NCBI GenBank assembly: GCA_029339505.1
Contig: JAQISU010000097.1
Span: 3,075,001-3,139,000, forward strand
Length of the DNA stretch: 64,000 nt
Direction of reading: 5' to 3'
From: Unio delphinus
Lineage: Eukaryota > Mollusca > Bivalvia > Unionida > Unionidae
In this document: one piece after another, positions 42,209 to 57,600 of the stretch
How positions within the stretch are numbered: position 1 is the stretch's first letter
Layout of the letters: the number at the start of each line of letters is the position of its first letter
Program-made: the position numbers and the translations under genes
The notes under the pieces: generated by a model
Database searches by the model: none
Seen by the model: the letters and a program-made list of their open reading frames with translations, nothing else
Told to the model about the DNA's origin: nothing

Positions 42209-43605
42209 AGCATTGCTTTAGAGTACCTGTTGAATGCGCATATCGTGAAGGTTCGGCCCATGTGCGATACGGGTTTTCTGCAGAATATTTGGCGAGGACT
42301 TACAGAACGATTACACCTTAAGTGTTTCAGCGCTGTTTTCCGTGGAAGGTGACTAAACCACAAGAGACATGACCTCCTATAACTATAGTACAACATCTGA
42401 CAGCAGGATGTGTCACACACTTGATCCTTTGGGACTATACCGCGTGTGTCAGCAGTCTTTTTATATAACGTTTCGGCCAGTGTTAGAGAGATGGTTAAGG
42501 TTTTAGTTGAAAGCACTGTTAAATATCTTACGGGCGAAATACTGTGTCATCAATCAGGCGTTGGAGCTTATCCTATTGACAATCAAGACAGACTAGACCA
42601 ACAATCATACAGTCCGTGTTCTTACCAAAGATGGAACTTTTGAGCAGCTTAGTGTAGATCTCGTTGATTGAGCCCGCTTGTCAGCGGTCTTCTGGTAGTA
42701 ATTTTGTGACCTATGAATGCTCGTGATATGCTTGTCAAGGTTAGTGTAAAGTTATTGGTTTCATTAGGTAGGTCACTCGCTTTGTTTATTTGCTGAAGCA
42801 ACGTAAAAGCTCTTCATCTAGACCTTGTTGGTAGGTGGAGTGCCAGTCTCTCGGGATGTTTACTGACTCAGGTGCTAGTAGAAAATCACTTTGAGCATCA
42901 TACAACCCTCATGGCGCATTGCACGATACTTCAACCGACCAGAGCTACATAAAATGTTATAATGTCTATTTAGCAAATGATAAGTTTGTTTTGGAGCAAA
43001 ATGAAGGGTTATCGTATAGTATCTTGTCACATCCAGTAAAAGGTGAAATTCTGGGCAAATCACTTCATTTTCGGGAATAAATAGTTCATGTGTTCACGAT
43101 ACATCAACAATTAACAAGTTCATCAATTGTAAAAAAATTTGCAGTAGCATTGAAACAGATGTGTATTATTCTAGAATAATTATCTTGTTTTCACTTTTTA
43201 TGGTCCAGATTTTACATTGGTCCTCTCGTTTTTAAATAAACATGTATTGATATTTACAAGGAAGGCTGCTTGACAGTCTAATCACTACCATTAAATATTC
43301 AATGTGGGATTGTCCTTGATTTTCTTCAAAGCAGGCATATATTTTTCTCCAGCATATGCAATTTTTTTCACATCATAATAGAGTACATTTGAGAACAAAT
43401 GAGTGCGCTTGGAGCAAAACATTTCAATGTAATGGAAATGGGGGCCGCTTGGAGCACTGTAATTGAAAGATTTCACAATGGCGCTAGAATTGGAGGCTTT
43501 ATCAGGCAACCGGCTGAATATAGAGTCATAAGGTTTTGCAGTCCATAAGTTAGTATGTAGGGACACCTGTCCTCAATAAAAGACCCATCTATCTGAGATA
43601 ACGCT

Positions 43606-43608
<3 letters not shown>
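42209..43608. other. Non-coding host DNA
   Basis: No supported gene. A 91-codon minus-strand frame at 43291-43566 has no recognised domain; it may be a transposon remnant. Confidence 0.5.

Positions 43609-43658
<50 letters not shown>
43609..43658. repeat. (GA)n microsatellite
   Basis: About 50 bp of uninterrupted ga repeats, 45 bp downstream of the C1q gene stop. Confidence 0.97.
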
Positions 43659-43659
<1 letters not shown>

Positions 43660-43702
43660 AATGATATACAGAATTGTATATAAATTTTAATTAGTGAGAT
43701 TT

Positions 43703-45154
43703 TCAGTCACTCAAACGCACGCCTGAAAACGACACGTGCCGAAAGTCTCTTGTGCCTGCTAGTGTGGAATCGCTGTGGAAGTGTGTCGATGTCCATACTA
43801 ATTGTCCCGTTCTCAGTCGCAGAATAGCCACATTCCCCCCTTGATCGTCCTGGCCATCACGTACACTATAGGCTACAGCATCACTGACATTAATATCATC
43901 AACCATGAGCTGCACCCACACAGACTGACTGCTTATAGTAGTGGCAAAAAAAGAAATTAGGTACAGACCATCTTGCGGACAAGTGAATATTCCTGTGTGA
44001 GCGTTGTATGCATTGCCTTCGTTTGTCAATACACCGTTATATTTTATTACTTGGTCAATTCCAAGGTGATGGACGTAGTCAGTAAGATATGCTGAAAATG
44101 CAACTGGGTCTGAAACAAAATGTTTGAAACATTTTGAATTAGTTACTTATTTAACCGGTGGATATAGTATTTCACAAGGTATTAATGAGTATTGCTGAAT
44201 TTGATGCACAAAGTTAAGATAAATAATAATATCATGCAGATTAGAGAATTTTAATTCGTACTCAACGGAGATTCGAACCCAGGTCAATGGGGTAAACGGC
44301 ACACATCGCCTTGCCTACACGCACCTACCTATTTTCCATCATGACTAAGCATCCAACAACTAAACCGATGATACTGAGTCGTTGTTAAATACGCTCTTGC
44401 GTAGCAGAGACATTCGCATGGTGACATAGTAATTATTTCTTATATATGTACACATCCATTCCAGATTTCATTGAAATAAATCAAGGTATATGGGAGTATT
44501 TATAGAGGATTACAAATAAAGAGCAAACATATGGACACTTGTTACCCAGGATTCTACAGGAGAATGATTGATAATAATGGGCAGAATTAGTATTTACTAG
44601 AAATAATATTATCATACAGGTTAGAAACATTTAAGTTCTACTCCATGGAGATTCTAACTATATTTAATTACATTTTTGAACAGTATTTAAATATTAGATG
44701 TAACAGTTTCTGATTGGAATACAACGAGTCGAACGTATCGCTCTGACATATTTGACTACTCACCGTTTGCGACTTGTCTTATGCGGATATCTGGTTTCGA
44801 CGTTTTGTTGCCATTGTTCTTATCCTTTGAATCAAACTGCATATCATTGTCTTGTTTAGGAATTCGAAAGTCATCACTGTTATAGTTTTCTGCAGTAACT
44901 AAAGTTAGAAGGACTTCAAGTCGTTTAGTTTCCTCCTTCTGCTTGTACAGGTCATTTTTCAAAATACGAATTTCTTGTCGCATTGAGTCTTCTCGATTCT
45001 CCATTTCTTTCATTTTTGTCTCCATTTTCTCCATCCTGTCAATTAACTTGGAGAGAACATCATCGTATGAATCGTAACTGGAATCTCCTGCTTTTACTGT
45101 AATTACAAAAGCACAGAGAGCGAAAATCAGTCGAATGAAGTTTACCACATACAT
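43703..45154 (-). CDS. Secreted C1q-domain protein (host, two exons)
   Basis: Exon 1 is 45154-44764 and exon 2 is 44109-43703, with a 654-bp phase-1 intron. The donor is gtgagt at 44763 and the acceptor ttttgtttcag ends at 44110. The protein is 265 residues: signal peptide (1 to about 22), a coiled coil (about 33-85, KMKEMENREDSMRQEIRILK), a polar linker, then the C1q domain from PVAFSAYLTD (132) through NAHTGIFTCPQDGLY to FRHVSFSGVRLSD. This layout is typical of the greatly expanded bivalve C1qDC family, whose members form trimers and act as secreted pattern-recognition lectins. The gene places the host in the molluscs, most likely bivalves. No lesions seen. Confidence 0.9.
44209..44335 (-). 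mobile_element. Probable tRNA-derived SINE in the C1q intron
   Basis: On the minus strand a B-box-like ggttcgaatct lies at 44269-44279, preceded by tRNA-like sequence and followed by a tail ending ctaatctgcatgatattatt. A similar tail (tctaacctgtatgataatatt) occurs near 44610-44655, so two remnants of the same family may be present. The A box is not clear and no functional tRNA is claimed. Confidence 0.5.
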
Positions 45155-45677
45155 TGTAACTTATGACAAAGGTATTACTTTGAATAAAAGCTAACTGCTC
45201 TAGTCGTGCCTATGTTTTGACCTCTTAAACACGAGGGTCTTTCTTATCAACGATAATCAAACTACTTCTGATGATTATGTGACCTTTGAAATCGGTGTCA
45301 AAGCTACACGGTGTATATCATTCCAAACCCTAAAGATACCAGCCAATTAGCGCAGGTGGTTGGTTGCTTTTAGAAACTAACATAAAATATCTGCGGAACA
45401 GTGAGAAACGTGGTACTAAAACATCATAGACTTGACGAAAATTGTATTCAAATATGTATAATAAATGCTATTCACCTTTTAATGATAACACAAACATAAA
45501 AGATAACGTAAAAATTCATGTCTTCTTTTCAATATCAGATTTAAATATTTCCGAATATATTTTACCAGGTAAGTATTAATTAAAACATTGGTAACGTTGG
45601 AAAGACATTAGTGTTTGTATGAAGTTAAACTCTCCCGTGTAAAATGAACCTGTTCTCCTTAAAGATGCTAGTCAAAA
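45155..45677. other. Upstream region of the C1q gene
   Basis: Should contain the C1q promoter on the minus strand. No convincing TATA or other site could be fixed. No other gene seen. Confidence 0.5.
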
Positions 45678-48600
45678 GTAGAAAGTGTAAACATTCTGTA
45701 TAAAATGAATTAGAAAGTTTAAACATTCTGTATAAAATGAATTAGAAAGTTTAAACATTCTGTATAAAATGAATTAGAAAGTTTAAAGATTCTGTATAAA
45801 ATGAATTAGAAAGTTAAAAGATTCTGTATAAAATGAATTAGAAAGTTTAAACATTCTTTATAAAATGAATTAGTGTAAACATTCTCTATAAATTGAATTA
45901 GAAAGTTTAAACATTGTGTATAAAATGAATTAGAAAGTTTAAACATTCTGTATAAAATGAATTAGAACGTTTAAACATTGTATATAAAATGAATTAGAAA
46001 GTTTAAACATTCTGTATAAAATGAATTAGAAAGTTTAAACATTCTGTATAAAATGAATTAGAACGTTTAAACATTGTGTATAAAATGAATTAGAAAGTTT
46101 AAACATTGTGTATAAAATGAATTAGAAAGTTTAAACATTCTGTATAAAATGAATTAGAAAGTTTAAACATTGTGTATAAAATGAATTAGAAAGTTTAAAC
46201 ATTTTATATAAAATGAATTAGAAAGTTTAAACATTCTGTATAAAATGAATTAGAACGTTTAAACATTCTGTATAAAATGAATTAGAAAGTTTAAACATTG
46301 TGTATAAAATGAATTAGAAAGTTTAAACATTCTGTATAAAATGAATTAGAACGTTTAAACATTCTGTATAAAATGAATAAGAAAGTTTAAACATTCTGTA
46401 TAAAATGAATTAGAAAGTTTAAACATTCTGTATAAAATGAATTAGAACGTTTAAACATATTGTATAAAATGAATTAGAAAGTTTAAACATTCTGTATAAA
46501 ATGAATTAGAAAAATAAACATTCTGTATCAAATGAATTAGAAAGTTTAAACATTCTGTATCAAATGAATTAGAAAGTTTAAACATTCTGTATAAAATGAA
46601 TTAGAAAATTAAACATTCTGTATCAAATGAATTAGAAAGTTTAAACATTCTGTATCAAATGAATTAGAAAATTAAACATTCTGTATAAAATGAATTAGAA
46701 AATTAAACATTCTGTATAAAATGAATTAGAAAATTAAACATTGTGTATAAAATGAATTAGAAAATTAAACATTCTGTATCAAATGAATTAGAAAATTAAA
46801 CATTGTGTATAAAATGAATTAGAAAATTAAACATTCTGTATCAAATGAATTAGAAAGTATAAACATTCTGTATAAAATGAATTAGAAAGTTTAAACATTC
46901 TGTATAAAATGAATTAGAAAGTTTAAACATTCTGTATAAAATGAATTAGAACGTTTAAACATTGTGTATAAAATGAATTAGAAAATTAAACATTCTGTAT
47001 AAAATGAATTAGAAAATTAAACATTCTGTATAAAATGAATTAGAAAATTAAACATTCTGTATAAAATGAATTAGAAAATTAAACATTCTGTATAAAATGA
47101 ATTAGAAAATTAAACATTCTGTATAAAATGAATTAGAAAGTTTAAACATTCTGTATAAAATGAATTAGAAAGTTTAAACATTCTGTATAAAATGAATTAG
47201 AAAATTAAACATTCTGTATAAAATGAATTAGAAAATTAAACATTCTGTATAAAATGAATTAAAAAATTAAACATTCTGTATAAAATGAATTAGAAAATTA
47301 AACATTCTGTATAAAATGAATTAGAAAATTAAACATTGTGTATAAAATGAATTAGAAAGTTTAAACATTCTGTATAAAATGAATTAGAAAATTAAACATT
47401 CTGTATCAAATGAATTAGAAAGTTTAAACATTCTGTATAAAATGAATTAGAAAGTTTAAACATTCTGTATCAAATGAATTAGAAAGTTTAAACATTCTGT
47501 ATCAAATGAATTAGAAAATTAAACATTGTGTATAAAATGAATTAGAAAATTAAACATTCTGTATCAAATGAATTAGAAAGTTTAAACATTCTGTATAAAA
47601 TGAATTAGAAAGTTTAAACATTCTGTATAAAATGAATTAGAAAGTTTAAACATTCTGTATCAAATGAATTAGAAAATTAAACATTCTGTATAAAATGAAT
47701 TAGAAAATTAAACATTCTGTATCAAATGAATTAGAAATTTAAACATTCGGTATAAAATGAATTAGAAAAGTAAATATTCTGTATAAAATGAATTAGAAAG
47801 TTTAAACATTCTGTATAAAATGAATTAGAAAATTAAACATTCTGTATAAAATGAATTAGAAATTTAAACATTCTGTATAAAATGAATTAGAAAATTAAAC
47901 ATTCTGTATAAAATGAATTAGAAAATTAAACATTCTGTATCAAATGAATTAGAAAGTTTAAACATTCTGTATAAAATGAATTAGAAAGTTTAAACATTCT
48001 GTATAAAATGAATTAGAAAGTTTAAACATTCTGTATCAAATAAATTTGAAAATTAAACATTGTGTATAAAATGAATTAGAAAATTAAACATTCTGTATCA
48101 AATGAATTAGAAAGTTTAAACATTCTGTATAAAATGAATTAGAAAGTTTAAACATTCTGTATCAAATGAATTAGAAAATTAAACATTCTGTATAAAATGA
48201 ATTAGAAAATTAAACATTCTGTATAAAATGAATTAGAAATTTAAACATTCTGTATCAAATGAATTAGAAAATTAAACATTCTGTATAAAATGAATTAGAA
48301 AGTTTAAACATTCTGTATAAAATGAATTAGAAAATTAAACATTCTGTAAAAAATGAATTAGAAAAGTAAATATTCTGTATAAAATGAATTAGAAAGTTTA
48401 AACATTCTGTATAAAATGAATTAGAAAATTAAACATTCTGTATAAAATGAATTAGAAAATTAAACATTCTGTATAAAATGAATTAGAAAATTAAACATTC
48501 TGTATAAAATGAATTAGAAAATTAAACATTCTGTATAAAATGAATTAGAAAATTAAACATTCTGTATAAAATGAATTAGAAAATTAAACATTCTGTATAA

Positions 48601-51600
48601 AATGAATTAGAAATTTAAACATTCTGTATAAAATGAATTAGAAAATTAAACATTCTGTATAAAATGAATTAGAAAATTAAACATTCTGTATAAAATGAAT
48701 TAGAAAATTAAACATTCTGTATAAAATGAATTAGAAAATTAAACATTCTGTATCAAATGAATTAGAAATTTAAACATTCTGTATCAAATGAATTAGAAAA
48801 TTAAACATTCTGTATAAAATGAATTAGAAAGTTTAAACATTCTGTATCAAATGAATTAGAAAATTAAACATTCTGTATAAAATGAATTAGAAAAGTAAAT
48901 ATTCTGTATAAAATGAATTAGAAAGTTTAAACATTCTGTATAAAATGAATTAGAAAATTAAACATTCTGTATAAAATGAATTAGAAATTTAAACATTCTG
49001 TATAAAATGAATTAGAAAATTAAACATTCTGTATAAAATGAATTAGAAAATTAAACATTCTGTATCAAATGAATTAGAAAGTTTGAACATTCTGTATAAA
49101 ATGAATTAGAAAGTTTAAATATTCTGCATAAAATGAATTAGAAAGTTTAAACATTCTGTATAAAATGAATTAGAAAGTTTAAACATTCTGTATAAAATGA
49201 ATTAGAAAGTTTAAACATTCTGTATAAAATGAATTAGAAAGTTTAAACACTCTGTATAAAATGAATTAGAAAGTTTAAACATTCTGTATCAAATGAATTA
49301 GAAAATTAAACATTCTGTATAAAATGAATTAGAAAATTAAACATTCTGTATAAAATGAATTAGAAATTTAAACATTCTGTATAAAATGAATTAGAAAATT
49401 AAACATTCTGTATAAAATGAATTAGAAAATTAAACATTCTGTATAAAATGAATTAGAAAATTAAACTTTCTGTATAAAATGAATTAGAAAATTTAAACAT
49501 TCTGTATAAAATGAATTAGAAAGTTTAAACATTCTGTATAAAATGAATTAGAAAATTTAAACATTCTGTATAAAATGAATTAGAAATTTAAACATTCTGT
49601 ATAAAATGAATTAGAAAAGTAAATATTCTGTATTAAATGAATTAGAAAGTTTAAACATTCTGTATAAAATGAATTAGAAAATAAAACATTCTGTATAAAA
49701 TGAATTAGAAATTTAAACATTCTGTATAAAATGAATTAGAAAATTAAAAATTCTGTATAAAATGAATTAGAAAATTAAACATTCTGTATAAAATGAATTA
49801 GAAAATTAAAAACATTCTGTATAAAATGAATTAGAAAGTTTAAACATTCTGTATAAAATGAATTAGAAAGTTTAAACATTCTGTATAAAATGAATTAGAA
49901 AATTAAACATTCTGTATAAAATGAATTAGAAAATTAAACATTCTGTATAAAATGAATTAGAAAATTAAACATTCTGTATAAAATGAATTAGAAAATTTAA
50001 ACATTCTGTATAAAATTAATTAGAAAGTTTAAACATTCTGTATAAAATGAATTAGAAAATTTAAACATTCTGTATAAAATGAATTAGAAAATTAAACATT
50101 CTGTATAAAATGAATTAGAAAGTTTAAACATTCTGTATAAAATGAATTAGAAAAATAAACATTCTGTATAAAATGAATTAGAAAATTAAACATTCTGTAT
50201 AAAATGAATTAGAAAGTTTAACATTCTGTATAAAATGAATAAGAAAATTAAAAAATCTGTATAAAATGAATTAGAAAATTAAACATTCTGTATAAAATGA
50301 ATTAGAAAATTAAACATTCTGTATCAAATGAATTAGAAAATTAAACATTCTGTATAAAAGGAATTAAAAAATGAAACATTCTGTATAAAATGAATTAGAA
50401 AAATAAACATTCTGTATAAAATGAATTAGAAAATTAAACATTCTGTATGAAATGAATTAGAAAATTAAACATTCTGTATAAAATGAATTAGAAAATTAAA
50501 CATTCTGTATAAAATGAATTAGAAAATTAAACATTCTGTATCAAATGAATTAGAAAGTTTAAACATTCTGTATAAAATGAATTAGAAAGTTTAAACATTC
50601 TGTATCAAATGAATTAGAAATTTAAACATTGTGTATAAAATGAATTAGAAAGTTTAAACATTCTGTATAAAATGAATTAGAAAATAAAACATTCTGTATA
50701 AAATGAATTAGAAAATTAAACATTCTGTATAAAATGAATTAGAAAATTAAACATTCTGTATAAAATGAATTAGAAAATTTAAACATTCTGTATAAAATGA
50801 ATTAGAAATTTAAACATTCTGTATAAAATGAATTAGAAAATTAAACATTCTGTATCAAATGAATTAGAAAGTTTAAACATTCTGTATAAAATGAATTAGA
50901 AAGTTTAAACATTCTGTATAAAATGAATTAGAAAGTTTAAACATTCTGTATCAAATGAATTAGAAAATTAAACATTGTGTATAAAATGAATTGGAAAATT
51001 AAACATTCTGTATCAAATGAATTAGAAAGTTTAAACATTCTGTATAAAATGAATTAGAAAGTTTAAACATTCTGTATAAAATGAATTAGAAAGTTTAAAC
51101 ATTCTGTATCAAATGAATTAGAAAATTAAACATTCTGTATAAAATGAATTAGAAAATTAAACATTCTGTATAAAATGAATTAGAAAATTAAACATTCTGT
51201 ATAAAATGAATTAGAAAATTAAACATTCTGTATCAAATGAATTAGAAAGTTTAAACATTCTGTATAAAATGAATTAGAAAGTTTAAACATTCTGTATCAA
51301 ATGAATTAGAAATTTAAACATTGTGTATAAAATGAATTAGAAAGTTTAAACATTCTGTATAAAATGAATTAGAAAATTAAACATTCTGTATAAAATGAAT
51401 TAGAAAATTAAACATTCTGTATAAAATGAATTAGAAAATTAAACATTCTGTATAAAATGAATTAGAAAATTTAAACATTCTGTATAAAATGAATTAGAAA
51501 TTTAAACATTCTGTATAAAATGAATTAGAAAATTAAACATTCTGTATAAAATGAATTAGAAAGTTTAAACATTCTGTATAAAATGAATTAGAAAGTTTAA

Positions 51601-54600
51601 ACATTCTGTATAAAATGAATTAGAAAGTTTAAACATTCTGTATCAAATGAATTAGAAAATTAAACATTGTGTATAAAATGAATTGGAAAATTAAACATTC
51701 TGTATCAAATGAATTAGAAAGTTTAAACATTCTGTATAAAATGAATTAGAAAGTTTAAACATTCTGTATAAAATGAATTAGAAAGTTTAAACATTCTGTA
51801 TCAAATGAATTAGAAAATTAAACATTCTGTATAAAATGAATTAGAAAATTAAACATTCTGTATAAAATGAATTAGAAATTTAAACATTCTGTATAAAATG
51901 AATTAGAAAAGTAAATATTCTGTATAAAATGAATTAGAAAGTTTAAACATTCTGTATAAAATGAATTAGAAAATTAAACATTCTGTATAAAATGAATTAG
52001 AAATTTAAACATTCTGTATAAAATGAATTAGAAAATTAAACATTCTGTATAAAACGAATTAGAAAATTAAACATTCTGTATCAAATGAATTAGAAAGTTT
52101 AAACATTCTGTATAAAATGAATTAGAAAGTTTAAACATTCTGTATAAAATGAATTAGAAAGTTTAAACATTCTGTATCAAATGAATTAGAAAATTAAACA
52201 TTGTGTATAAAATGAATTAGAAAGTTTAAACATTCTGTATAAAATGAATTAGAAAGTTAAAACATTCTGTATCAAATGAATTAGAAAATTAAACATTCTG
52301 TATAAAATGAATTAGAAAATTAAACATTCTGTATAAAATGAATTAGAAATTTAAACATTCTGTATAAAATGAATTAGAAAAGTAAATATTCTGTATAAAA
52401 TGAATTAGAAAGTTTAAACATTCTGTATAAAATGAATTAGAAAATTAAACATTCTGTATAAAATGAATTAGAAATTTAAACATTCTGTATAAAATGAATT
52501 AGAAAATTAAACATTCTGTATAAAATGAATTAGAAAATTAAACATTCTGTATCAAATGAATTAGAAAGTTTAAACATTCTGTATAAAATGAATTAGAAAG
52601 TTTAAACATTCTGTATAAAATGAATTAGAAAGTTTAAACATTCTGTATCAAATGAATTAGAAAATTAAACATTGTGTATAAAATGAATTAGAAAATTAAA
52701 CATTCTGTATCAAATGAATTAGAAAGTTTAAACATTCTGTATAAAATGAATTAGAAAGTTTAAACATTCTGTATAAAATGAATTAGAAAGTTTAAACATT
52801 CTGTATCAAATGAATTAGAAAATTAAACATTCTGTATAAAATGAATTAGAAAATTAAACATTCTGTATAAAATGAATTAGAAATTTAAACATTCTGTATC
52901 AAATGAATTAGAAAATTAAACATTCTGTATAAAATGAATTAGAAAGTTTAAACATTCTGTATAAAATGAATTAGAAAATTAAACATTCTGTAAAAAATGA
53001 ATTAGAAAAGTAAATATTCTGTATAAAATGAATTAGAAAATTAAACATTCTGTATAAAATGAATTAGAAAATTAAACATTCTGTATAAAATGAATTAGAA
53101 AATTAAACATTCTGTATAAAATGAATTAGAAAATTAAACATTCTGTATAAAATGAATTAGAAAATTAAACATTCTGTATAAAATGAATTAGAAATTTAAA
53201 CATTCTGTATAAAATGAATTAGAAAATTAAACATTCTGTATAAAATGAATTAGAAAATTAAACATTCTGTATAAAATGAATTAGAAAATTAAACATTCTG
53301 TATAAAATGAATTAGAAAATTAAACATTCTGTATAAAATGAATTAGAAATTTAAACATTCTGTATAAAATGAATTAGAAAATTAAAAATTCTGTATAAAA
53401 TGAATTAGAAAATTAAACATTCTGTATAAAATGAATTAGAAAATTAAAAACATTCTGTATAAAATGAATTAGAAAGTTTAAACATTCTGTATAAAATGAA
53501 TTAGAAAGTTTAAACATTCTGTATAAAATGAATTAGAAAATTAAACATTCTGTATAAAATGAATTAGAAAATTAAACATTCTGTATAAAATGAATTAGAA
53601 AATTAAACATTCTGTATAAAATGAATTAGAAAATTAAACATTCTGTATAAAATGAATTAGAAAATTAAACATTCTGTATAAAATGAATTAGAAAATTTAA
53701 ACATTCTGTATAAAATGAATTAGAAAATTAAACATTCTTTATAAAATGAATCAGAAAGTTTAAACATTCTGTATAAAATGAATTAGAAAAATAAACATTC
53801 TGTATAAAATGAATTAGAAAATTAAACATTCTGTATAAAATGAATTAGAAAATTAAACATTCTGTATAAAATGAATTAGAAAACTAAACATTCTGTATAA
53901 AATGAATTAGAAAATTTAAACATTCTGTATAAAATGAATTAGAAAGTTTAAACATTCTGAATAAAATGAATTAGAAAATTTAAACATTCTGTATAAAATG
54001 AATTAGAAAATTAAACATTCTGTATAAAATGAATTAGAAAGTTTAAACATTCTGTATAAAATGAATTAGAAAAATAAACATTCTGTATAAAATGAATTAG
54101 AAAATTAAACATTCTGTATAAAATGAATTAGAAAGTTTAACATTCTGTATAAAATGAATAAGAAAATTAAACAATCTGTATAAAATGAATTAGAAAATTA
54201 AACATTCTGTATAAAATGAATTAGAAAATTAAACATTCTGTATCAAATGAATTAGAAAATTAAACATTCTGTATAAAAGGAATTAAAAAATGAAACATTC
54301 TGTATAAAATGAATTAGAAAAATAAACATTCTGTATAAAATGAATTAGAAAATTAAACATTCTGTATGAAATGAATTAGAAAATTAAACATTCTGTATAA
54401 AATGAATTAGAAAATTAAACATTCTGTATAAAATGAATTAGAAAATTAAACATTCTGTATCAAATGAATTAGAAAGTTTAAACATTCTGTATAAAATGAA
54501 TTAGAAAGTTTAAACATTCTGTATCAAATGAATTAGAAATTTAAACATTGTGTATAAAATGAATTAGAAAGTTTAAACATTCTGTATAAAATGAATTAGA

Positions 54601-57600
54601 AAATTAAACATTCTGTATAAAATGAATTAGAAAATTAAACATTCTGTATAAAATGAATTAGAAAATTAAACATTCTGTATAAAATGAATTAGAAAATTTA
54701 AACATTCTGTATAAAATGAATTAGAAATTTAAACATTCTGTATAAAATGAATAAGAAAATTAAACATTCTGTATCAAATGAATTAGAAAGTTTAAACATT
54801 CTGTATAAAATGAATTAGAAAGTTTAAACATTCTGTATAAAATGAATTAGAAAGTTTAAACATTCTGTATCAAATGAATTAGAAAATTAAACATTGTGTA
54901 TAAAATGAATTGGAAAATTAAACATTCTGTATCAAATGAATTAGAAAGTTTAAACATTCTGTATAAAATGAATTAGAAAGTTTAAACATTCTGTATAAAA
55001 TGAATTAGAAAGTTTAAACATTCTGTATCAAATGAATTAGAAAATTAAACATTCTGTATAAAATGAATTAGAAAATTAAACATTCTGTATAAAATGAATT
55101 AGAAATTTAAACATTCTGTATAAAATGAATTAGAAAAGTAAATATTCTGTATAAAATGAATTAGAAAGTTTAAACATTCTGTATAAAATGAATTAGAAAA
55201 TTAAACATTCTGTATAAAATGAATTAGAAATTTAAACATTCTGTATAAAATGAATTAGAAAATTAAACATTCTGTATAAAACGAATTAGAAAATTAAACA
55301 TTCTGTATCAAATGAATTAGAAAGTTTAAACATTCTGTATAAAATGAATTAGAAAAATAAACATTCTGTATAAAATGAATTAGAAAGTTTAAACATTCTG
55401 TATCAAATGAATTAGAAAATTAAACATTCTGTATAAAATGAATTAGAAAGTTTAAACATTCTGTATAAAATGAATTAGAAAGTTAAAACATTCTGTATCA
55501 AATGAATTAGAAAATTAAACATTCTGTATAAAATGAATTAGAAAATTAAACATTCTGTATAAAATGAATTAGAAATTTAAACATTCTGTATAAAATGAAT
55601 TAGAAAAGTAAATATTCTGTATAAAATGAATTAGAAAGTTTAAACATTCTGTATAAAATGAATTAGAAAATTAAACATTCTGTATAAAATGAATTAGAAA
55701 TTTAAACATTCTGTATAAAATGAATTAGAAAATTAAACATTCTGTATAAAATGAATTAGAAAATTAAACATTCTGTATCAAATGAATTAGAAAGTTTAAA
55801 CATTCTGTATAAAATGAATTAGAAAGTTTAAACATTCTGTATAAAATGAATTAGAAAGTTTAAACATTCTGTATCGAATGAATTAGAAAATTAAACATTG
55901 TGTATAAAATGAATTAGAAAATTAAACATTCTGTATCAAATGAATTAGAAAGTTTAAACATTCTGTATAAAATGAATTAGAAAGTTTAAACATTCTGTAT
56001 AAAATGAATTAGAAAGTTTAAACATTCTGTATCAAATGAATTAGAAAATTAAACATTCTGTATAAAATGAATTAGAAAATTAAACATTCTGTATAAAATG
56101 AAATAGAAATTTAAACATTCTGTATCAAATGAATTAGAAAATTAAACATTCTGTATAAAATGAATTAGAAAGTTTAAACATTCTGTATAAAATGAATTAG
56201 AAAATTAAACATTCTGTAACAAATGAATTAGAAAAGTAAATATTCTGTATAAAATGAATTAGAAAATTAAACATTCTGTATAAAATGAATTAGAAAATTA
56301 AACATTCTGTATAAAATGAATTAGAAAATTAAACATTCTGTATAAAATGAATTAGAAAATTAAACATTCTGTATAAAATGAATTAGAAAATTAAACATTC
56401 TGTATAAAATGAATTAGAAATTTAAACATTCTGTATAAAATGAATTAGAAAATTAAACATTCTGTATAAAATGAATTAGAAAATTAAACATTCTGTATAA
56501 AATGAATTAGAAAATTAAACATTCTGTATAAAATGAATTAGAAAATTAAACATTCTGTATAAAATGAATTAGAAATTTAAACATTCTGTATAAAATGAAT
56601 TAGAAAATTAAAAATTCTGTATAAAATGAATTAGAAAATTAAACATTCTGTATAAAATGAATTAGAAAATTAAAAACATTCTGTATAAAATGAATTAGAA
56701 AGTTTAAACATTCTGTATAAAATGAATTAGAAAGTTTAAACATTCTGTATAAAATGAATTAGAAAATTAAACATTCTGTATAAAATGAATTAGAAAATTA
56801 AACATTCTGTATAAAATGAATTAGAAAATTAAACATTCTGTATAAAATGAATTAGAAAATTAAACATTCTGTATAAAATGAATTAGAAAATTAAACATTC
56901 TGTATAAAATGAATTAGAAAATTAAACATTCTGTATAAAATGAATTAGAAAATTTAAACATTCTGTATAAAATGAATTAGAAAATTAAACATTCTGTATA
57001 AAATGAATTAGAAAGTTTAAACATTCTGTATAAAATGAATTAGAAAAAAAAACATTCTGTATAAAATGAATTAGAAAATTAAACATTCTGTATAAAATGA
57101 ATTAGAAAATTAAACATTCTGTATAAAATGAATTAGAAAAATAAACATTCTGTATAAAATGAATTAGAAAATTAAACATTCTGTATAAAATGAATTAGAA
57201 AAATAAACATTCTGTATAAAATTAATTAGAAAATTAAACATTCTGTATAAAATGAATTAGAAAATTAAACATTCTGTATAAAATGAATTAGAAAGTTTAA
57301 ACATTCTGTATAAAATGAATTAGAAAGTTTAAACATTCTGTATAAAATGAATTAGAAAATTTAAACATTCTGTATAAAATGAATTAGAAAATTAAACATT
57401 CTGTATAAAATGAATTAGAAAGTTTAAACATTCTGTATAAAATGAATTAGAAAAATAAACATTCTGTATAAAATGAATTAGAAAATTAAACATTCTGTAC
57501 CAAATGAATCAGAAAGTTTAACATTCTGTATAAAATGAATTAGAAAATTAAACAATCTGTATAAAATGAATTAGAAAATTAAACATTCTGTATAAAATGA

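Noticed and set aside
43291..43566. Open frame of 91 codons on the minus strand
   Set aside because: No recognisable domain and no clear gene context. It may be a transposon remnant but this could not be supported.
44209..44335. Functional tRNA gene on the minus strand
   Set aside because: Only a B-box-like motif is clear; no cloverleaf with paired acceptor and anticodon stems could be drawn.
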